A model generated the notes under the pieces. It saw nothing but the letters and a program-made list of their open reading frames with translations, ran no database searches and was not told the origin of the DNA. A program made the translations under genes and the position numbers. From an uncultured Actinomycetes bacterium (GTDB lineage: Bacteria > Actinomycetota > Acidimicrobiia > Acidimicrobiales > RAAP-2), in NCBI GenBank assembly GCA_903825035.1, contig CAIJYV010000034.1, forward strand, positions 1-64,000: a DNA stretch of 64,000 bases. The letters run 5' to 3'. Positions 1-9,272 of the stretch are shown one piece after another; within the stretch, counting starts at the first letter, position 1, and each line of letters begins with the position of its first letter.

Positions 1-2271
1 CATAATTCGCCCAGCGCGCGCAAAACCAATACGGAGCTTTCGCTGCAGCATCGACGTTGAGCCCGATTGTGTTGAAAGCACCAACTCACGAGCCTTTTGC
101 AACATCACCTCATCGTCGCTGTCGGCAATCGCGCCGCTCACAGTTATTCCCTGCTTCTCGGTGGGCAGATCGGCCGCCACAATCGTCTCCGGCCTACCCC
201 CTTGAGATTTCCAAGCGCCGACAACCTTTCGCACCTCTTCTTCTGAAACCCACGGCGACTGGATGCGACGTGCCACATTCGACGAGGCCGTCAGTAGCAG
301 CATGTCGCCTTTACCAATAAGCCGCTCGGCTCCAGCTTGGTCCAGAATCACTCGAGAGTCCGCCAGCGAAGAAACCGCGAAGGCCATGCGAGATGGGACG
401 TTGGCTTTAATTACGCCCGTAATTACGTCAACCGATGGACGCTGCGTGGCGAGCACTAAGTGAATTCCAACGGCACGAGCCATCTGGGCGATGCGCACTA
501 CAGAGTCTTCTACGTCTCGGGCCGCCACCATCATTAGGTCATTCAACTCGTCGACGACGATAACAATGTACGGGAGCTCAGTTGCGGCCTCCGGCTCAGG
601 CACGTCCGATTCAAGGCCCGTAACACTTTCAATGATGTCGCCAACCTGGTGAGCGGAGGTGCGCTTCGGAGCAATTTCGCCACGCTCAATCATCTGGTGA
701 TAGCTGGTTATGTCTCGGGCACCATGTTCGGCCAATAGGTCGTAACGACTCTCCATTTCCTTAACGGCCCAGTTCAAGATGTTCGCCGCCTTGCGCGGAT
801 CTACAACTACTGGAGAAAGCAAGTGTGGAAGATCGTTATATTGACCAAGTTCGACTCGTTTGGGGTCAATGAGCACCAATCGGAGTTGATCAGGGGTTGC
901 ACGCATGACCAGACCGGTAATCAAAGAGTTAATGCAAGAGCTCTTTCCTGCGCCAGTCGCACCCGAAATCAAAACGTGAGGCATTTCTCCAAGATTGACC
1001 ATGACGGTCTTTCCCGAAATGTCACGTCCGAGTGGCACGTCGAGCGGGTGGTGGGCCGCTAGCGCCTCGGGTGAAGTCATTACGTCACCAAGCGCTACCA
1101 GTGAACGATTTCGGTTCGGAACTTCAATACCGATTGCGGAACGCCCTGGAATTGGAGCCAGGATACGGACATCGGGCGAAGCCATTGCGTAGGCGATGTC
1201 TTTGTTCAGCGATGTGATCTTGGCGACCTTCACCCCTGGTCCAATTTCCAGTTCAAATCGAGTTACCGCTGGTCCGACGGTGTAACCCACCAGTGTGGTC
1301 TCGACCCCGTGGGCGTTAAGGGCCTCAACGAGTGCCTCTCCCGACTCATCAGTCGCTGACCTATCGGTTTTAGTGTCTTTGGTCTTCGTGAGTAACGAAA
1401 GGGGCGGCAGCTCCCAGATTTCTGGTCGAGTTGGAACCTTCGCTTTTGGAGCGGGCGGTGGAGTCACCAGGTCTGAATCGTCCTCGACCTCATCGTCTCT
1501 ATTGAAAATAAAGCTTTCGGAAACTGGCTCTTCCTCAATCTCTTCTTCGGCCTCTTCTTCATCGTCTTCTTCAGGTTCCTCTACGTAATCGGGCTCGTCT
1601 AGGAAGGAATCTTCGTAGGTGTCTTCCTCTTCGTATTCCTCTTCGTCATCGACCTTGTCGGCACGAGCCGCAAGGGTGCTTCTGAATGAGCGCCAGAAAA
1701 ATCGAAAACCTCTACCGATCGAGAACAGAAGTGTGCGAAGCCCAATTCCGGTTAGGACCATCGAGGCGACCACCATGATTGCCACCAGCGTTACGTAACC
1801 GCCAATGACTCCGACGGTCTGTACTAGCGAATTTCCAATCAGCACGCCAAGAAAACCACCCGCATCCGCTATCGCGGTGAGTGGCGCGGAAAATGAGGGG
1901 TGTCCGGCCGATAGATCTCCGAGGCCACTGACCCCCGCCATGCCGAGTCCAATCCCCCAACTCAGGCGCGCGCCGTCAATTTCAATTTTGTTCCAGACCA
2001 AGAGCACGCCGAGCACCAGCAGAACCAACGGAACCACGAGCTTCGATATCCCAATGGCGTCAGCTAGAACACGCGAGAGGCCTTGACCTACAGGTCCAAG
2101 AACGGAGAATTGCGCGAGCAGAGCGAAAATTCCAATGACAAACAGGACCACAATCCAGATATCGCGTTGGTGGCGAGCCCACAGGCTCTCACGCTCGGAT
2201 CGCTCCCGAGCAGGTTTCTTTTTTGGTGCGCTCTTTTTGGCCGGCGCCTTTTTGCCTCGGGAAGTAGCCAC
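1..2271 (-). CDS. ftsK: DNA translocase FtsK/SpoIIIE (3'-truncated by the window edge)
   Basis: Membrane-anchored ATPase that pumps chromosome ends through the closing septum. The ORF track omits it because its stop lies outside the window; I translated the minus strand from a GTG at 2271 and it stays open for 757 codons to base 1. The N-terminus is Lys-rich, followed by about four membrane segments (residues ~35-200), a strongly acidic linker (about 245-300, runs of D/E), then the motor domain with Walker A GATGAGKSS (~435) and a Walker B-like IVIVVDELNDLM (~570). FtsK normally ends with a DNA-reading winged-helix gamma domain, which would lie beyond base 1. The upstream ribosome-binding site is weak. 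It follows RNase J in the minus-strand order but is separated from it by an opposite-strand flavoprotein gene, so it probably has its own promoter. Family assignment is secure. Confidence 0.95.
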   Translation of the reverse strand, partial: MATSRGKKAPAKKSAPKKKPARERSERESLWARHQRDIWIVVLFVIGIFALLAQFSVLGPVGQGLSRVLADAIGISKLVVPLVLLVLGVLLVWNKIEIDGARLSWGIGLGMAGVSGLGDLSAGHPSFSAPLTAIADAGGFLGVLIGNSLVQTVGVIGGYVTLVAIMVVASMVLTGIGLRTLLFSIGRGFRFFWRSFRSTLAARADKVDDEEEYEEEDTYEDSFLDEPDYVEEPEEDDEEEAEEEIEEEPVSESFIFNRDDEVEDDSDLVTPPPAPKAKVPTRPEIWELPPLSLLTKTKDTKTDRSATDESGEALVEALNAHGVETTLVGYTVGPAVTRFELEIGPGVKVAKITSLNKDIAYAMASPDVRILAPIPGRSAIGIEVPNRNRSLVALGDVMTSPEALAAHHPLDVPLGRDISGKTVMVNLGEMPHVLISGATGAGKSSCINSLITGLVMRATPDQLRLVLIDPKRVELGQYNDLPHLLSPVVVDPRKAANILNWAVKEMESRYDLLAEHGARDITSYHQMIERGEIAPKRTSAHQVGDIIESVTGLESDVPEPEAATELPYIVIVVDELNDLMMVAARDVEDSVVRIAQMARAVGIHLVLATQRPSVDVITGVIKANVPSRMAFAVSSLADSRVILDQAGAERLIGKGDMLLLTASSNVARRIQSPWVSEEEVRKVVGAWKSQGGRPETIVAADLPTEKQGITVSGAIADSDDEVMLQKARELVLSTQSGSTSMLQRKLRIGFARAGRIM

Positions 2272-2318
2272 GGGTATCCAATTTACCTAATTTTTGTTCG
2301 AAATCTGACCTTTAGTCC

Positions 2319-2324
2319 TAATCT
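2319..2324 (+). promoter_or_regulatory. -10 box of a leaderless promoter for the flavoprotein gene
   Basis: TAATCT lies 6 nt before the GTG start at 2331 and no Shine-Dalgarno is present. This spacing implies that transcription starts at or next to the start codon. A weak -35 candidate, TTGTTC, sits at 2294-2299 with a long 19-nt spacer. Confidence 0.4.
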
Positions 2325-2330
2325 TGTGGT

Positions 2331-3107
2331 GTGACTAACCAGCCAGACGCCAGCACCCTCTCCCTCGCCGAGCGCCTAGGTGTTCTCGCCATGACCGCCA
2401 CGGTTCGCTCAGTCGAGGCCATGTCCCCGTCGCTGTCAGAGGTGACCTTGGATGTTCCAGATATTGCAATTGGCGGTGCACCGGGCAATGACGTGATGAT
2501 CGCCGTTCCAAAACCAGATGGCGGGTTGGCTCGACGACGATTCTCGATTCGCAGTTTCGACCCCGAGCAGAACACCGTTAGCTTTTGGATTACCACTCAC
2601 CACGACGGTCTCGCTTCAGAGTGGCTGCGCAGTGCGAAACCCGGTTCTGTTACGGACCTCGTGGGGCCACGCGGAAAGATTCAGCTCGCACCTCTGGCCG
2701 ATTGGTACCTCTTCGTGGGCGACATTTCCGCCCTGGGGGCCTTTTACAACTTGGCTGAAGCCATTGAACTGCCCGGCAAGGCGATATTCATCGTCGAAGT
2801 TCCGAGCGCGCAAGACATCGTCACCGCTTCGTTTGACGAGGGGCTCGGCGTCACTGGAATCTTCGTAGAACGCCAAGGACGAGAACCGAATGATCCAGAA
2901 GGATTATTACGGGGCTTAGCTGCCTTCGAATTCCCCGAGGGCGAAGGACACGCGTACCTCTTCGGAGAGTTCAAGCAAATCAATGCTGTAAAGATTGCTC
3001 TGCTCGACCGTGGGCTGACGACCGAGCAACTATCAATGAAGGCGTTTTGGCGCCAAGGCAAGGCCAATCAAGACCACGGCGAACCCGACAAAACTCCCGA
3101 GCTTTAG
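2331..3107 (+). CDS. Siderophore-interacting (SIP/ViuB-like) FAD flavoprotein
   Basis: 258-residue protein of the siderophore-interacting / ferric-chelate reductase family, which uses FAD and NAD(P)H to reduce chelated Fe(III) in the cytoplasm. Visible motifs fit the family: RRFSIRSFD (FAD-binding Arg in the beta-barrel, ~65), WYLFVGDISALGAF (start of the NAD(P)H domain, ~125), YLFGEF (~205) and the C-terminal KAFWRQGKAN, matching the usual YWRxGxxN. Translation starts at GTG 2331, apparently on a leaderless message. Its 3' end overlaps the convergent RNase J gene by 4 nt. No siderophore biosynthesis or transport gene is visible in the window, so the iron-reductase role is inferred from family only; another flavin reductase activity is possible. 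Confidence 0.82.
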   Translation: MTNQPDASTLSLAERLGVLAMTATVRSVEAMSPSLSEVTLDVPDIAIGGAPGNDVMIAVPKPDGGLARRRFSIRSFDPEQNTVSFWITTHHDGLASEWLRSAKPGSVTDLVGPRGKIQLAPLADWYLFVGDISALGAFYNLAEAIELPGKAIFIVEVPSAQDIVTASFDEGLGVTGIFVERQGREPNDPEGLLRGLAAFEFPEGEGHAYLFGEFKQINAVKIALLDRGLTTEQLSMKAFWRQGKANQDHGEPDKTPEL

Positions 3108-4762
3108 AAGACGACTACCGCCGGCAGCAAAACTGGCTGACGCCTAAATCGCTGACCTAACAGGCGTCCCGCACACCGCTGGGCCACTCGGTTGAGAACC
3201 TCGGCGTTGCGTTCACCTTCGCGCAAGGCTTCAGTCAGAGCGGCCCGAACTTCATGGGCAATCACCTGCTGAACGCTTCGATCCCCCTCTCCTTCGAACC
3301 AGCCGCGAGCAGTGACACTCACCTCATGCACGATCTCACCGCGTTCACCATCAATACCCGCAGAAATCATCAAAACGCCGAACTCCGCGAGCATCCGACG
3401 CTCTTCGAGTGGGCGTTCATCGAGGTCGCCTGCGCCACCATCGATGTAGTGAAATCCAGCGGGGATCTGTCCCGCGCGACGAATTCCCTTTTCGCTGACC
3501 TCGACCTGGTCCCCATCTTCACAAACCAAAATGTGTGAACGCTCAAGGCCCATGGACTCCGCTAGTGCCGCGTGGTGAATCATGTGGCGGTATTCGCCGT
3601 GCACGGGGATGAAATTCTTCGGACGCAGCAACTGGTGATAGGTGCGCAGCTCTCCCTGGCGAGCGTGGCCGGAGGCGTGTACCGGTTCTTGACCCGAGTG
3701 AATCACTTCGGTTCCCGTGCGAGTCAAGTCATCTATTACTCGGCCTACGCTCCACTCATTGCCCGGAATTGGATGCGAGCTCAGGATAATTGTGTCTTCT
3801 GGCCCCACCTTCAGGTAGCGGTTGTCGCCTCGGGCCAACTTAGAGAGTGCCGCCATAGGCTCGCCCTGAGCTCCCGTACAGATGACACAGACTTCACCCG
3901 GCTCATAACGATCAATATTCTCAACCGCAATGAAGTCTGCTTTGTCGACATGGAGCAGATTGAGTTTGCGAGCCAGTTTGGCGTTCGCCTCCATGGACCG
4001 ACCCATTAAGCACACTTTGCGATTCTGCTCGAGTGCGATGTTAATAATTTGCTGCACCCGGTGAATGTGGGACGAGAAGCAAGCAACCACCATGCGCCGA
4101 TCGGAGCGCTCTAAGAACAATCGGCGAAGCGAAGCGCCGACACTCGACTCCGAAGCGGTGAAGCCTGGTTCTTCTGCGTTAGTGGAGTCGCACAGCAAGA
4201 GAGCAACTCCCTCGTCTCCCAGTTGAGCGAGCCGAGAAACATCAGTGCGGCGACCATCTATTGGCGTTAAGTCCAACTTGAAGTCGCCCGAGTGTACGAT
4301 CACCCCAGCCTTGGTATGAAAGGCCAAGGCGTGGGCACTCGGCACCGAGTGCGTAACGGGAATAAATTCCACTTCGAACGGTCCAATTCGGCGTCGCTCG
4401 CGGTCTTCGACTTCAATGAAGGTCAAATCTGAATTGACCTTTGCTTCGCTCAATCGGTGCTTCGCGAATCCAACCGTCAAAGCAGAGCCATAAATCGGAA
4501 CATTTACGTCTTTCACCAAATACCGAAGTGCGCCGGTGTGGTCTTCATGTCCGTGAGTCAAGGCGATGCCATCAATCTTGTCTTTACGCTCAATTAACCA
4601 ACGGAAGTCCGGAAGGATGAGGTCTACCCCATACATATTGGGCTCTGGAAACATCAGCCCTGCGTCGACGACAACAATTCGACCATCTTGCTCTATCGCC
4701 GCACAGTTGCGTCCAATTTCACCGAGTCCACCAAGGAAGGTTACGCGTACTTGATCAGCCAC
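3104..4762 (-). CDS. rnj: Ribonuclease J (metallo-beta-lactamase / beta-CASP RNase)
   Basis: Exo/endoribonuclease for mRNA decay and rRNA maturation. The metallo-beta-lactamase metal site is clear: HGHEDHTGAL near residue 70, then SGDFK; the beta-CASP and C-terminal parts follow, ending in a region with ISAGIDGERGEIV. The track begins at 4804, but I choose GTG 4762 (552 residues, normal for the family) because this gives an 8-nt overlap, GTGGCTGA, with the dapA stop, typical of translational coupling, and removes a non-conserved 14-residue head. The dapA-rnj pairing upstream of ftsK is common in actinobacteria. RNase E/G is also present in this window (rng), so the cell has both major RNA-decay nucleases. 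Confidence 0.95.
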   Translation of the reverse strand: MADQVRVTFLGGLGEIGRNCAAIEQDGRIVVVDAGLMFPEPNMYGVDLILPDFRWLIERKDKIDGIALTHGHEDHTGALRYLVKDVNVPIYGSALTVGFAKHRLSEAKVNSDLTFIEVEDRERRRIGPFEVEFIPVTHSVPSAHALAFHTKAGVIVHSGDFKLDLTPIDGRRTDVSRLAQLGDEGVALLLCDSTNAEEPGFTASESSVGASLRRLFLERSDRRMVVACFSSHIHRVQQIINIALEQNRKVCLMGRSMEANAKLARKLNLLHVDKADFIAVENIDRYEPGEVCVICTGAQGEPMAALSKLARGDNRYLKVGPEDTIILSSHPIPGNEWSVGRVIDDLTRTGTEVIHSGQEPVHASGHARQGELRTYHQLLRPKNFIPVHGEYRHMIHHAALAESMGLERSHILVCEDGDQVEVSEKGIRRAGQIPAGFHYIDGGAGDLDERPLEERRMLAEFGVLMISAGIDGERGEIVHEVSVTARGWFEGEGDRSVQQVIAHEVRAALTEALREGERNAEVLNRVAQRCAGRLLGQRFRRQPVLLPAVVVF

Positions 4763-5651
4763 GAGAACTACAAACTTCGCTCCACAGCACTGCGGCCTGG
4801 GCATCTAAAACCTCGTCGCTCGGAGCGTGCGGGAGTCGACACTGTCCAACTGGAATACCAATGACTCGCATCATGGCTTTAGAGGGCATTGGGTTTGGAT
4901 AGGTTTCATTTCCCTCGAATATGCAGCTCGGCGCCAATTGCTCGGCGAATTGTTGAGCGGTAGTTAAATCTCCTTGCTCAAAGGATCCAATCAAGCTTTG
5001 GAATTCAGGTCCAGCCCAGTGCGACGCAACCGAAACAATTCCCACTGCGCCCTCGGCCAGAAAATCTAGGAGCAGACCGTCATCGCCGCTGTACAGGTCA
5101 ATGCGCTCGCCTAAAGTCTGCTTGACGTGCCGCGCAGTATTCAGATCCCCCGAAGCGTCTTTGAGCGCCACCACATTCGTATGTTCTTGGACCAAGGCGA
5201 TAGTAGTTTCTCCGGCAATTTTTCGCCCAGTGCGCGATGGAATGTCGTAGAGCATCACGGGAAGTTCCGTGGCTGCTGCAATGGCACTTAGGTGCCCTTT
5301 AATGCCTGCTTGATTGGGGCGAGAGTAAGCCGGAGTCGTGGCGAGCACGCCAGCGACCGCGGTTCCCTTTAACCGTTTGGTTAGCTCCACCGATTGCTGA
5401 GTATTCGCAAAGGTCGAGCCCGCGAGTACCGGAACGGTGACCGCATTCGCGATCTGGGCGAAGAGTTCAAATTTTTCGTCGTCGCTCAGTGCTGGTCCTT
5501 CGCCCGTGGAGCCAGCGACCACGAGTCCATCAGAACCATTAGCAACTAGGTAGCGAGCGAGTTCGGTCGCAACGTCCAGGTCGACCTTCCCCTCAGGGCT
5601 AAAGGGCGTCACCATTGCCGTTAGGACATGTCCAAATCGCGGCGAACTCAT
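4755..5651 (-). CDS. dapA: 4-hydroxy-tetrahydrodipicolinate synthase
   Basis: Condenses pyruvate with aspartate semialdehyde, the first committed step to meso-diaminopimelate and lysine; cytosolic TIM barrel, normally a tetramer. At 298 residues it has the usual length. The family signature GSTGEG is at 47-52, the catalytic tyrosine at Y135 (MLYDIPSRTG) and the Schiff-base lysine at K164 (ALKDASGD). It lies 36 nt downstream of dapB on the same strand and overlaps rnj by 8 nt, so dapB-dapA-rnj probably share a transcript. The product feeds peptidoglycan cross-linking as well as lysine. Confidence 0.96.
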   Translation of the reverse strand: MSSPRFGHVLTAMVTPFSPEGKVDLDVATELARYLVANGSDGLVVAGSTGEGPALSDDEKFELFAQIANAVTVPVLAGSTFANTQQSVELTKRLKGTAVAGVLATTPAYSRPNQAGIKGHLSAIAAATELPVMLYDIPSRTGRKIAGETTIALVQEHTNVVALKDASGDLNTARHVKQTLGERIDLYSGDDGLLLDFLAEGAVGIVSVASHWAGPEFQSLIGSFEQGDLTTAQQFAEQLAPSCIFEGNETYPNPMPSKAMMRVIGIPVGQCRLPHAPSDEVLDAQAAVLWSEVCSSRG

Positions 5652-5687
5652 GTGCCTAAGTTACCAGCCAAAGGTGAAATCTTCGCG

Positions 5688-6458
5688 CTAGGCCAGAAAA
5701 GATTCAATGCCGTGAATGAACTGTGGAGACCCATTCACTCCCCTGAGTGCGAGAGCCACTCCTTGGACAAATGAGGTGCGATCGAACGAATCGTGACGAA
5801 TCGTCAACCCTTCACCAGGTCCGCCGAAAATTACCTCTTGGTGAGCCACGAGCCCAGGTAAACGAACCGAATGGATGTGCACGCCACCCGCGCTCTGCGC
5901 GCCACGTGCACCAGGTATCGTCTGGCGCTCGGTCATGTCATCGAATCTTGGGAGTCCAGCCACTGCTCGAGCGTCGTCGATTGCCTTCGCGGTAGTCAGT
6001 GAGGTTCCAGATGGAGCATCAAGCTTTTTGTCGTGGTGCAACTCGATAATCTCTGCCCGAGGAAAGTACGGAGCCGCCATGGCGGCGAAGCGCTCAGAGA
6101 GCACCGCACCAAGGGAGAAATTGGAGGCCAGCACAACACTGGTGACCGTTCCGGCCTTGGCGAGTTGGGCCCTCTGATCAGCATTCAGACCAGTCGTGCC
6201 CGTTACGAGTGAGACCTTGTTCGCAGCGCACCACAGGCTCAACGAAGGGATTGCGTCGGAATTCGAAAAATCCACCACATGAGAGATCGAAGTATCGGAG
6301 AGTTCATCGACGGACCGTGCCCAACGTGCGCCGAAGAGTTCACGAGGCTCATGGGAGTCGACGAGCGCGACCAGCGATATGTCATCAAATGCGCTTAAGC
6401 CCTCGGCCATTGCTTGGCCCATGCGACCAGCGCCACCGTTGATTGCGAGACGAATCAT
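5688..6458 (-). CDS. dapB: 4-hydroxy-tetrahydrodipicolinate reductase
   Basis: NAD(P)H-dependent reductase acting directly after DapA in the diaminopimelate/lysine pathway. The 256-residue protein shows the Rossmann nucleotide loop NGGAGRMGQ at the N-terminus, VVDFSNSDA, GTTGL, and the catalytic/substrate motif ELHHDKKLDAPSGTS (H141, H142, K145). The ATG at 6458 overlaps the stop of the upstream membrane-protein gene as ATGA, so the two are translationally coupled. This is an unusual partner for dapB. Confidence 0.96.
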   Translation of the reverse strand: MIRLAINGGAGRMGQAMAEGLSAFDDISLVALVDSHEPRELFGARWARSVDELSDTSISHVVDFSNSDAIPSLSLWCAANKVSLVTGTTGLNADQRAQLAKAGTVTSVVLASNFSLGAVLSERFAAMAAPYFPRAEIIELHHDKKLDAPSGTSLTTAKAIDDARAVAGLPRFDDMTERQTIPGARGAQSAGGVHIHSVRLPGLVAHQEVIFGGPGEGLTIRHDSFDRTSFVQGVALALRGVNGSPQFIHGIESFLA

Positions 6459-9202
6459 AACTCCACCCTAGTTCTGCGCTTGCTCAAAACTCCGGTTAGG
6501 AAATAGAGAGCGGCGAAGAACCAAACGATTCCCGTCAGGAGTGAAGCTATCGCCCCGAGTTCGATATACGGTGCGTGGTAGTGCCAATGGATTCTCCACC
6601 TGCCAGTTGGGACCCGAGTCGAGAGAATTAGTCCGTGTCGAAATACTGGCAAGTTTTGGACTTTGCGAGTTTGAAGATTTTGCGCGGTCGCTCGCCATCC
6701 AGGTAAATATGCCATAGAGCGCGTCAGAGTTACGTACTTTGTGGCGTGAACGACGTCTAGTTCATCACCCCACGCCGAGCCTTGTGTGGAAACCAATCTG
6801 GAGTTGCCAACATTGCCAACCAGTTGAGTGGGTTGGAATTTAGCCAGATAGTGAAAGACGCTCAGCCCCCCGACGGTGCCCGATAAGGACCATTCGCTCG
6901 AGAGCGTAGTAATCGCATCTTGAAATGGCGTGACCAAGTCATACGAACCACGGTTTGGATCAAACACCTTGGCGTCGCTAACTCGGAATGGGGACAAGGA
7001 TGTCACCAGAATCCCGTAAGACGAAATTTGCTGTCCCCCGAAGTTGAATTTGAAAGTCGCCCCAGACCTAACTCCGAGGACCGATTTACCGGTCAGGTGG
7101 GCCCCGGAATCGAGCAGCTGACCATAAAACTCCGTGCCACCGAACAGCGATGGCGCTTCGGAAGCGATGAGGTCAAATTCACTCACATCGAGCGCTTGAC
7201 CCCAGTACCGATAGGCCGAGGAGGAATAGGGATTCACGCCACAGACTGGTTCGGGCTTGTGTTGCGCACTGTTGTGGTCAGCAAGCGATGCGGTGTTGAC
7301 GATGACCGTAGAGAGGTCCAGTTGCTTGAAAACACCGCGTTTGAACGCGCAGACATCAAACATGGCTCGCGGGTGGGTTCCGGTTAGCAGCGAGTAATGC
7401 TCATTGATCAGCGATCCATAACCTTGCACGCTCGGAAATCCCGTGAATACGTTCAAGTTCGGCAGGCCAATCTGCTCGACTTCAGTTTCGTTCGCGCCAA
7501 ATCGGTCGAGAATGGCGGTGCGTCCCGTAACGGGGCCCATGAGTTTGGATATTGTCGTGCGCGATGGCTCAGCGGTAATTGGATGATTGGCGACCGTTCC
7601 GGTAGTCAAGTACACGCTGGTTTGGCCCAAGGCGAGGAACAGAACTAAGTCAACAGTTGCCAGAGACACGAGAAGGCGAAAACGCTGAGGGAAGTTCTTG
7701 ACTAGTAACAGGGCTGCAAAAAGGAGTGCCAGGACTCCGAAAATAATGAAGACCGGCCACTGCTCGTTGATGAGGTGTGCCGACCGGGGAACTGCACCGA
7801 GCCAGAGCGCTGCACGGGTACCGCCCAACCACAGGCCCACTACGGTGCCAACGATAATCGTACAGACGGCAATAATCGACACCTTCGTTCGGCGCGACAG
7901 CTCTTCTGTCTTCCATCGTCCCTGCTTAACTTCTTCTAGCAGCCAGGCCAAAAAGAAACTCAGCGACAGATCAACAATGACGATGTTTCGACTCTGCAGC
8001 CTGGTCGAGCCAAACAGTGGAATGTGGCGGAATAGGTGTCCCAGTGGCGTAAAGCTCCCCCAAGTGGCGAATAGCCCAACGATTCCAAGAATGGCGAAGA
8101 CCACGAAATTTTGCTCACCATCTCGCCACCCCCGCCAACGCCGGCGCGAAAAGAACACGGCTGCCGCGAACAAGGCTAACAATCCAACATAACTCGTGAC
8201 TTCGGGCAAGTTGTAGTTGGCGTAGTAGCCGGGTTGGCCGAAACTTCCGTTTCCGCCAAGTAAGGTCGGAAACCACAAAAGCCCCGTCCAGCGAACCACC
8301 AATGAGCCAGAGCCAAAGAACCAATAGTTCAGACTCGCTCGCTGCGACAGGCCAATAAAGTCCCATCCCGGCAGCATCTGGATTAGGCCGATGCCGACGC
8401 CCCAACCCAATGCCACCGCACTGCCCAGTGCGAGAGCGGCCCGATGTTTGAGTGAAGGGAGTGCCCAATCTGAGCGCAGAACCATTGCGCACGCCAACAG
8501 AAGTAGGAACACCAATTCAATTTCAGCGATGGCACGAGGTTCGCCGGTTAAAAATGTCAGACCCCAAATTCCTGAAAGAGCGATGATCCACTTAGCGCTC
8601 ACCTGCATCAACAGGCGCCAGGTTGGCTCGAGATAGGCCGAAAGATTACGTTGCCACGCCAACATCACGAGCACCAGCCATGGCAAGAAGCTGTAGCCCT
8701 GGACCACCCCAAGATGGACCATCTGGCCCATCATCGCTCCGGCATACGCGTAGAAAAGGGCGGACACAAATGAAGGGGCTGAACTGAAGCCAAACCAGCG
8801 AGCAAGCGAATACATGCCCAAACCGGCCGCGAAATATACGGCAAAGAGATTGATTAGCCAAGCCAACGGCCCGGGCAGAAAGGCGAAAATAACCGTTAGC
8901 GGATACATCGCTCCCGCGTTCATCGCCCCGAGTAACGGAGTTCCTGAATTTGCGTAAACATTGAGCAACGGTAGATGGCCAGTTCGCAGAATTTGACCCG
9001 AGAGAACTCGCAACGGGTAGTTCTGGATGAGGTTGTCCCCCGCTAGCGCTGGGTGACCCAAGAGAGTTGGAATACCGAATAACAACCAGGGCAGAATCGC
9101 GAGGAGTGCGATGAACACCTTGTCGCTGCGCTCGAAGGGGCGGTACCACTCTGGCGCCCACCGCTCAATGGCAGTCGTATTCAAGGTGGGAGTTTTTTTC
9201 AT
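6455..9202 (-). CDS. YfhO-like large integral membrane protein
   Basis: 915-residue multi-spanning protein with roughly a dozen hydrophobic segments in the N-terminal 520 residues, a long soluble region (about 530-860, presumably extracytoplasmic) and a last membrane segment near the C-terminus. The N-terminal pattern, with GDNLIQNYPLR after the first membrane helix and HLPLLNVYANSGTPLLG, matches the YfhO / GT-C-like membrane protein family. Some YfhO members are linked to glycosylation of cell-wall polymers; the function here is unknown. Start ATG 9202 has no Shine-Dalgarno but a -10-like CATAAT (9210-9215) 7 nt upstream. It is coupled to dapB by a 4-nt overlap and lies directly behind the pnp terminator, so it likely begins a new transcript. 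Confidence 0.7.
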   Translation of the reverse strand: MKKTPTLNTTAIERWAPEWYRPFERSDKVFIALLAILPWLLFGIPTLLGHPALAGDNLIQNYPLRVLSGQILRTGHLPLLNVYANSGTPLLGAMNAGAMYPLTVIFAFLPGPLAWLINLFAVYFAAGLGMYSLARWFGFSSAPSFVSALFYAYAGAMMGQMVHLGVVQGYSFLPWLVLVMLAWQRNLSAYLEPTWRLLMQVSAKWIIALSGIWGLTFLTGEPRAIAEIELVFLLLLACAMVLRSDWALPSLKHRAALALGSAVALGWGVGIGLIQMLPGWDFIGLSQRASLNYWFFGSGSLVVRWTGLLWFPTLLGGNGSFGQPGYYANYNLPEVTSYVGLLALFAAAVFFSRRRWRGWRDGEQNFVVFAILGIVGLFATWGSFTPLGHLFRHIPLFGSTRLQSRNIVIVDLSLSFFLAWLLEEVKQGRWKTEELSRRTKVSIIAVCTIIVGTVVGLWLGGTRAALWLGAVPRSAHLINEQWPVFIIFGVLALLFAALLLVKNFPQRFRLLVSLATVDLVLFLALGQTSVYLTTGTVANHPITAEPSRTTISKLMGPVTGRTAILDRFGANETEVEQIGLPNLNVFTGFPSVQGYGSLINEHYSLLTGTHPRAMFDVCAFKRGVFKQLDLSTVIVNTASLADHNSAQHKPEPVCGVNPYSSSAYRYWGQALDVSEFDLIASEAPSLFGGTEFYGQLLDSGAHLTGKSVLGVRSGATFKFNFGGQQISSYGILVTSLSPFRVSDAKVFDPNRGSYDLVTPFQDAITTLSSEWSLSGTVGGLSVFHYLAKFQPTQLVGNVGNSRLVSTQGSAWGDELDVVHATKYVTLTRSMAYLPGWRATAQNLQTRKVQNLPVFRHGLILSTRVPTGRWRIHWHYHAPYIELGAIASLLTGIVWFFAALYFLTGVLSKRRTRVEL

Positions 9203-9219
9203 TTCAATAATTATGCGCG

Positions 9220-9256
9220 AAAACCCGCCACCTGCTGAATATCAACAAGTGGCGGG
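9220..9256 (-). terminator. Intrinsic terminator downstream of pnp
   Basis: An 11-base inverted repeat (CCCGCCACCTG at 9224-9234 against CAAGTGGCGGG at 9246-9256, one mismatch) has an 11-nt loop and is followed on the minus strand by TTTT. It sits 16 nt after the pnp stop and just before the promoter region of the YfhO-like gene, so it separates the two transcription units. Confidence 0.75.
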
Positions 9257-9272
9257 ATTTCGACAGAACTAA

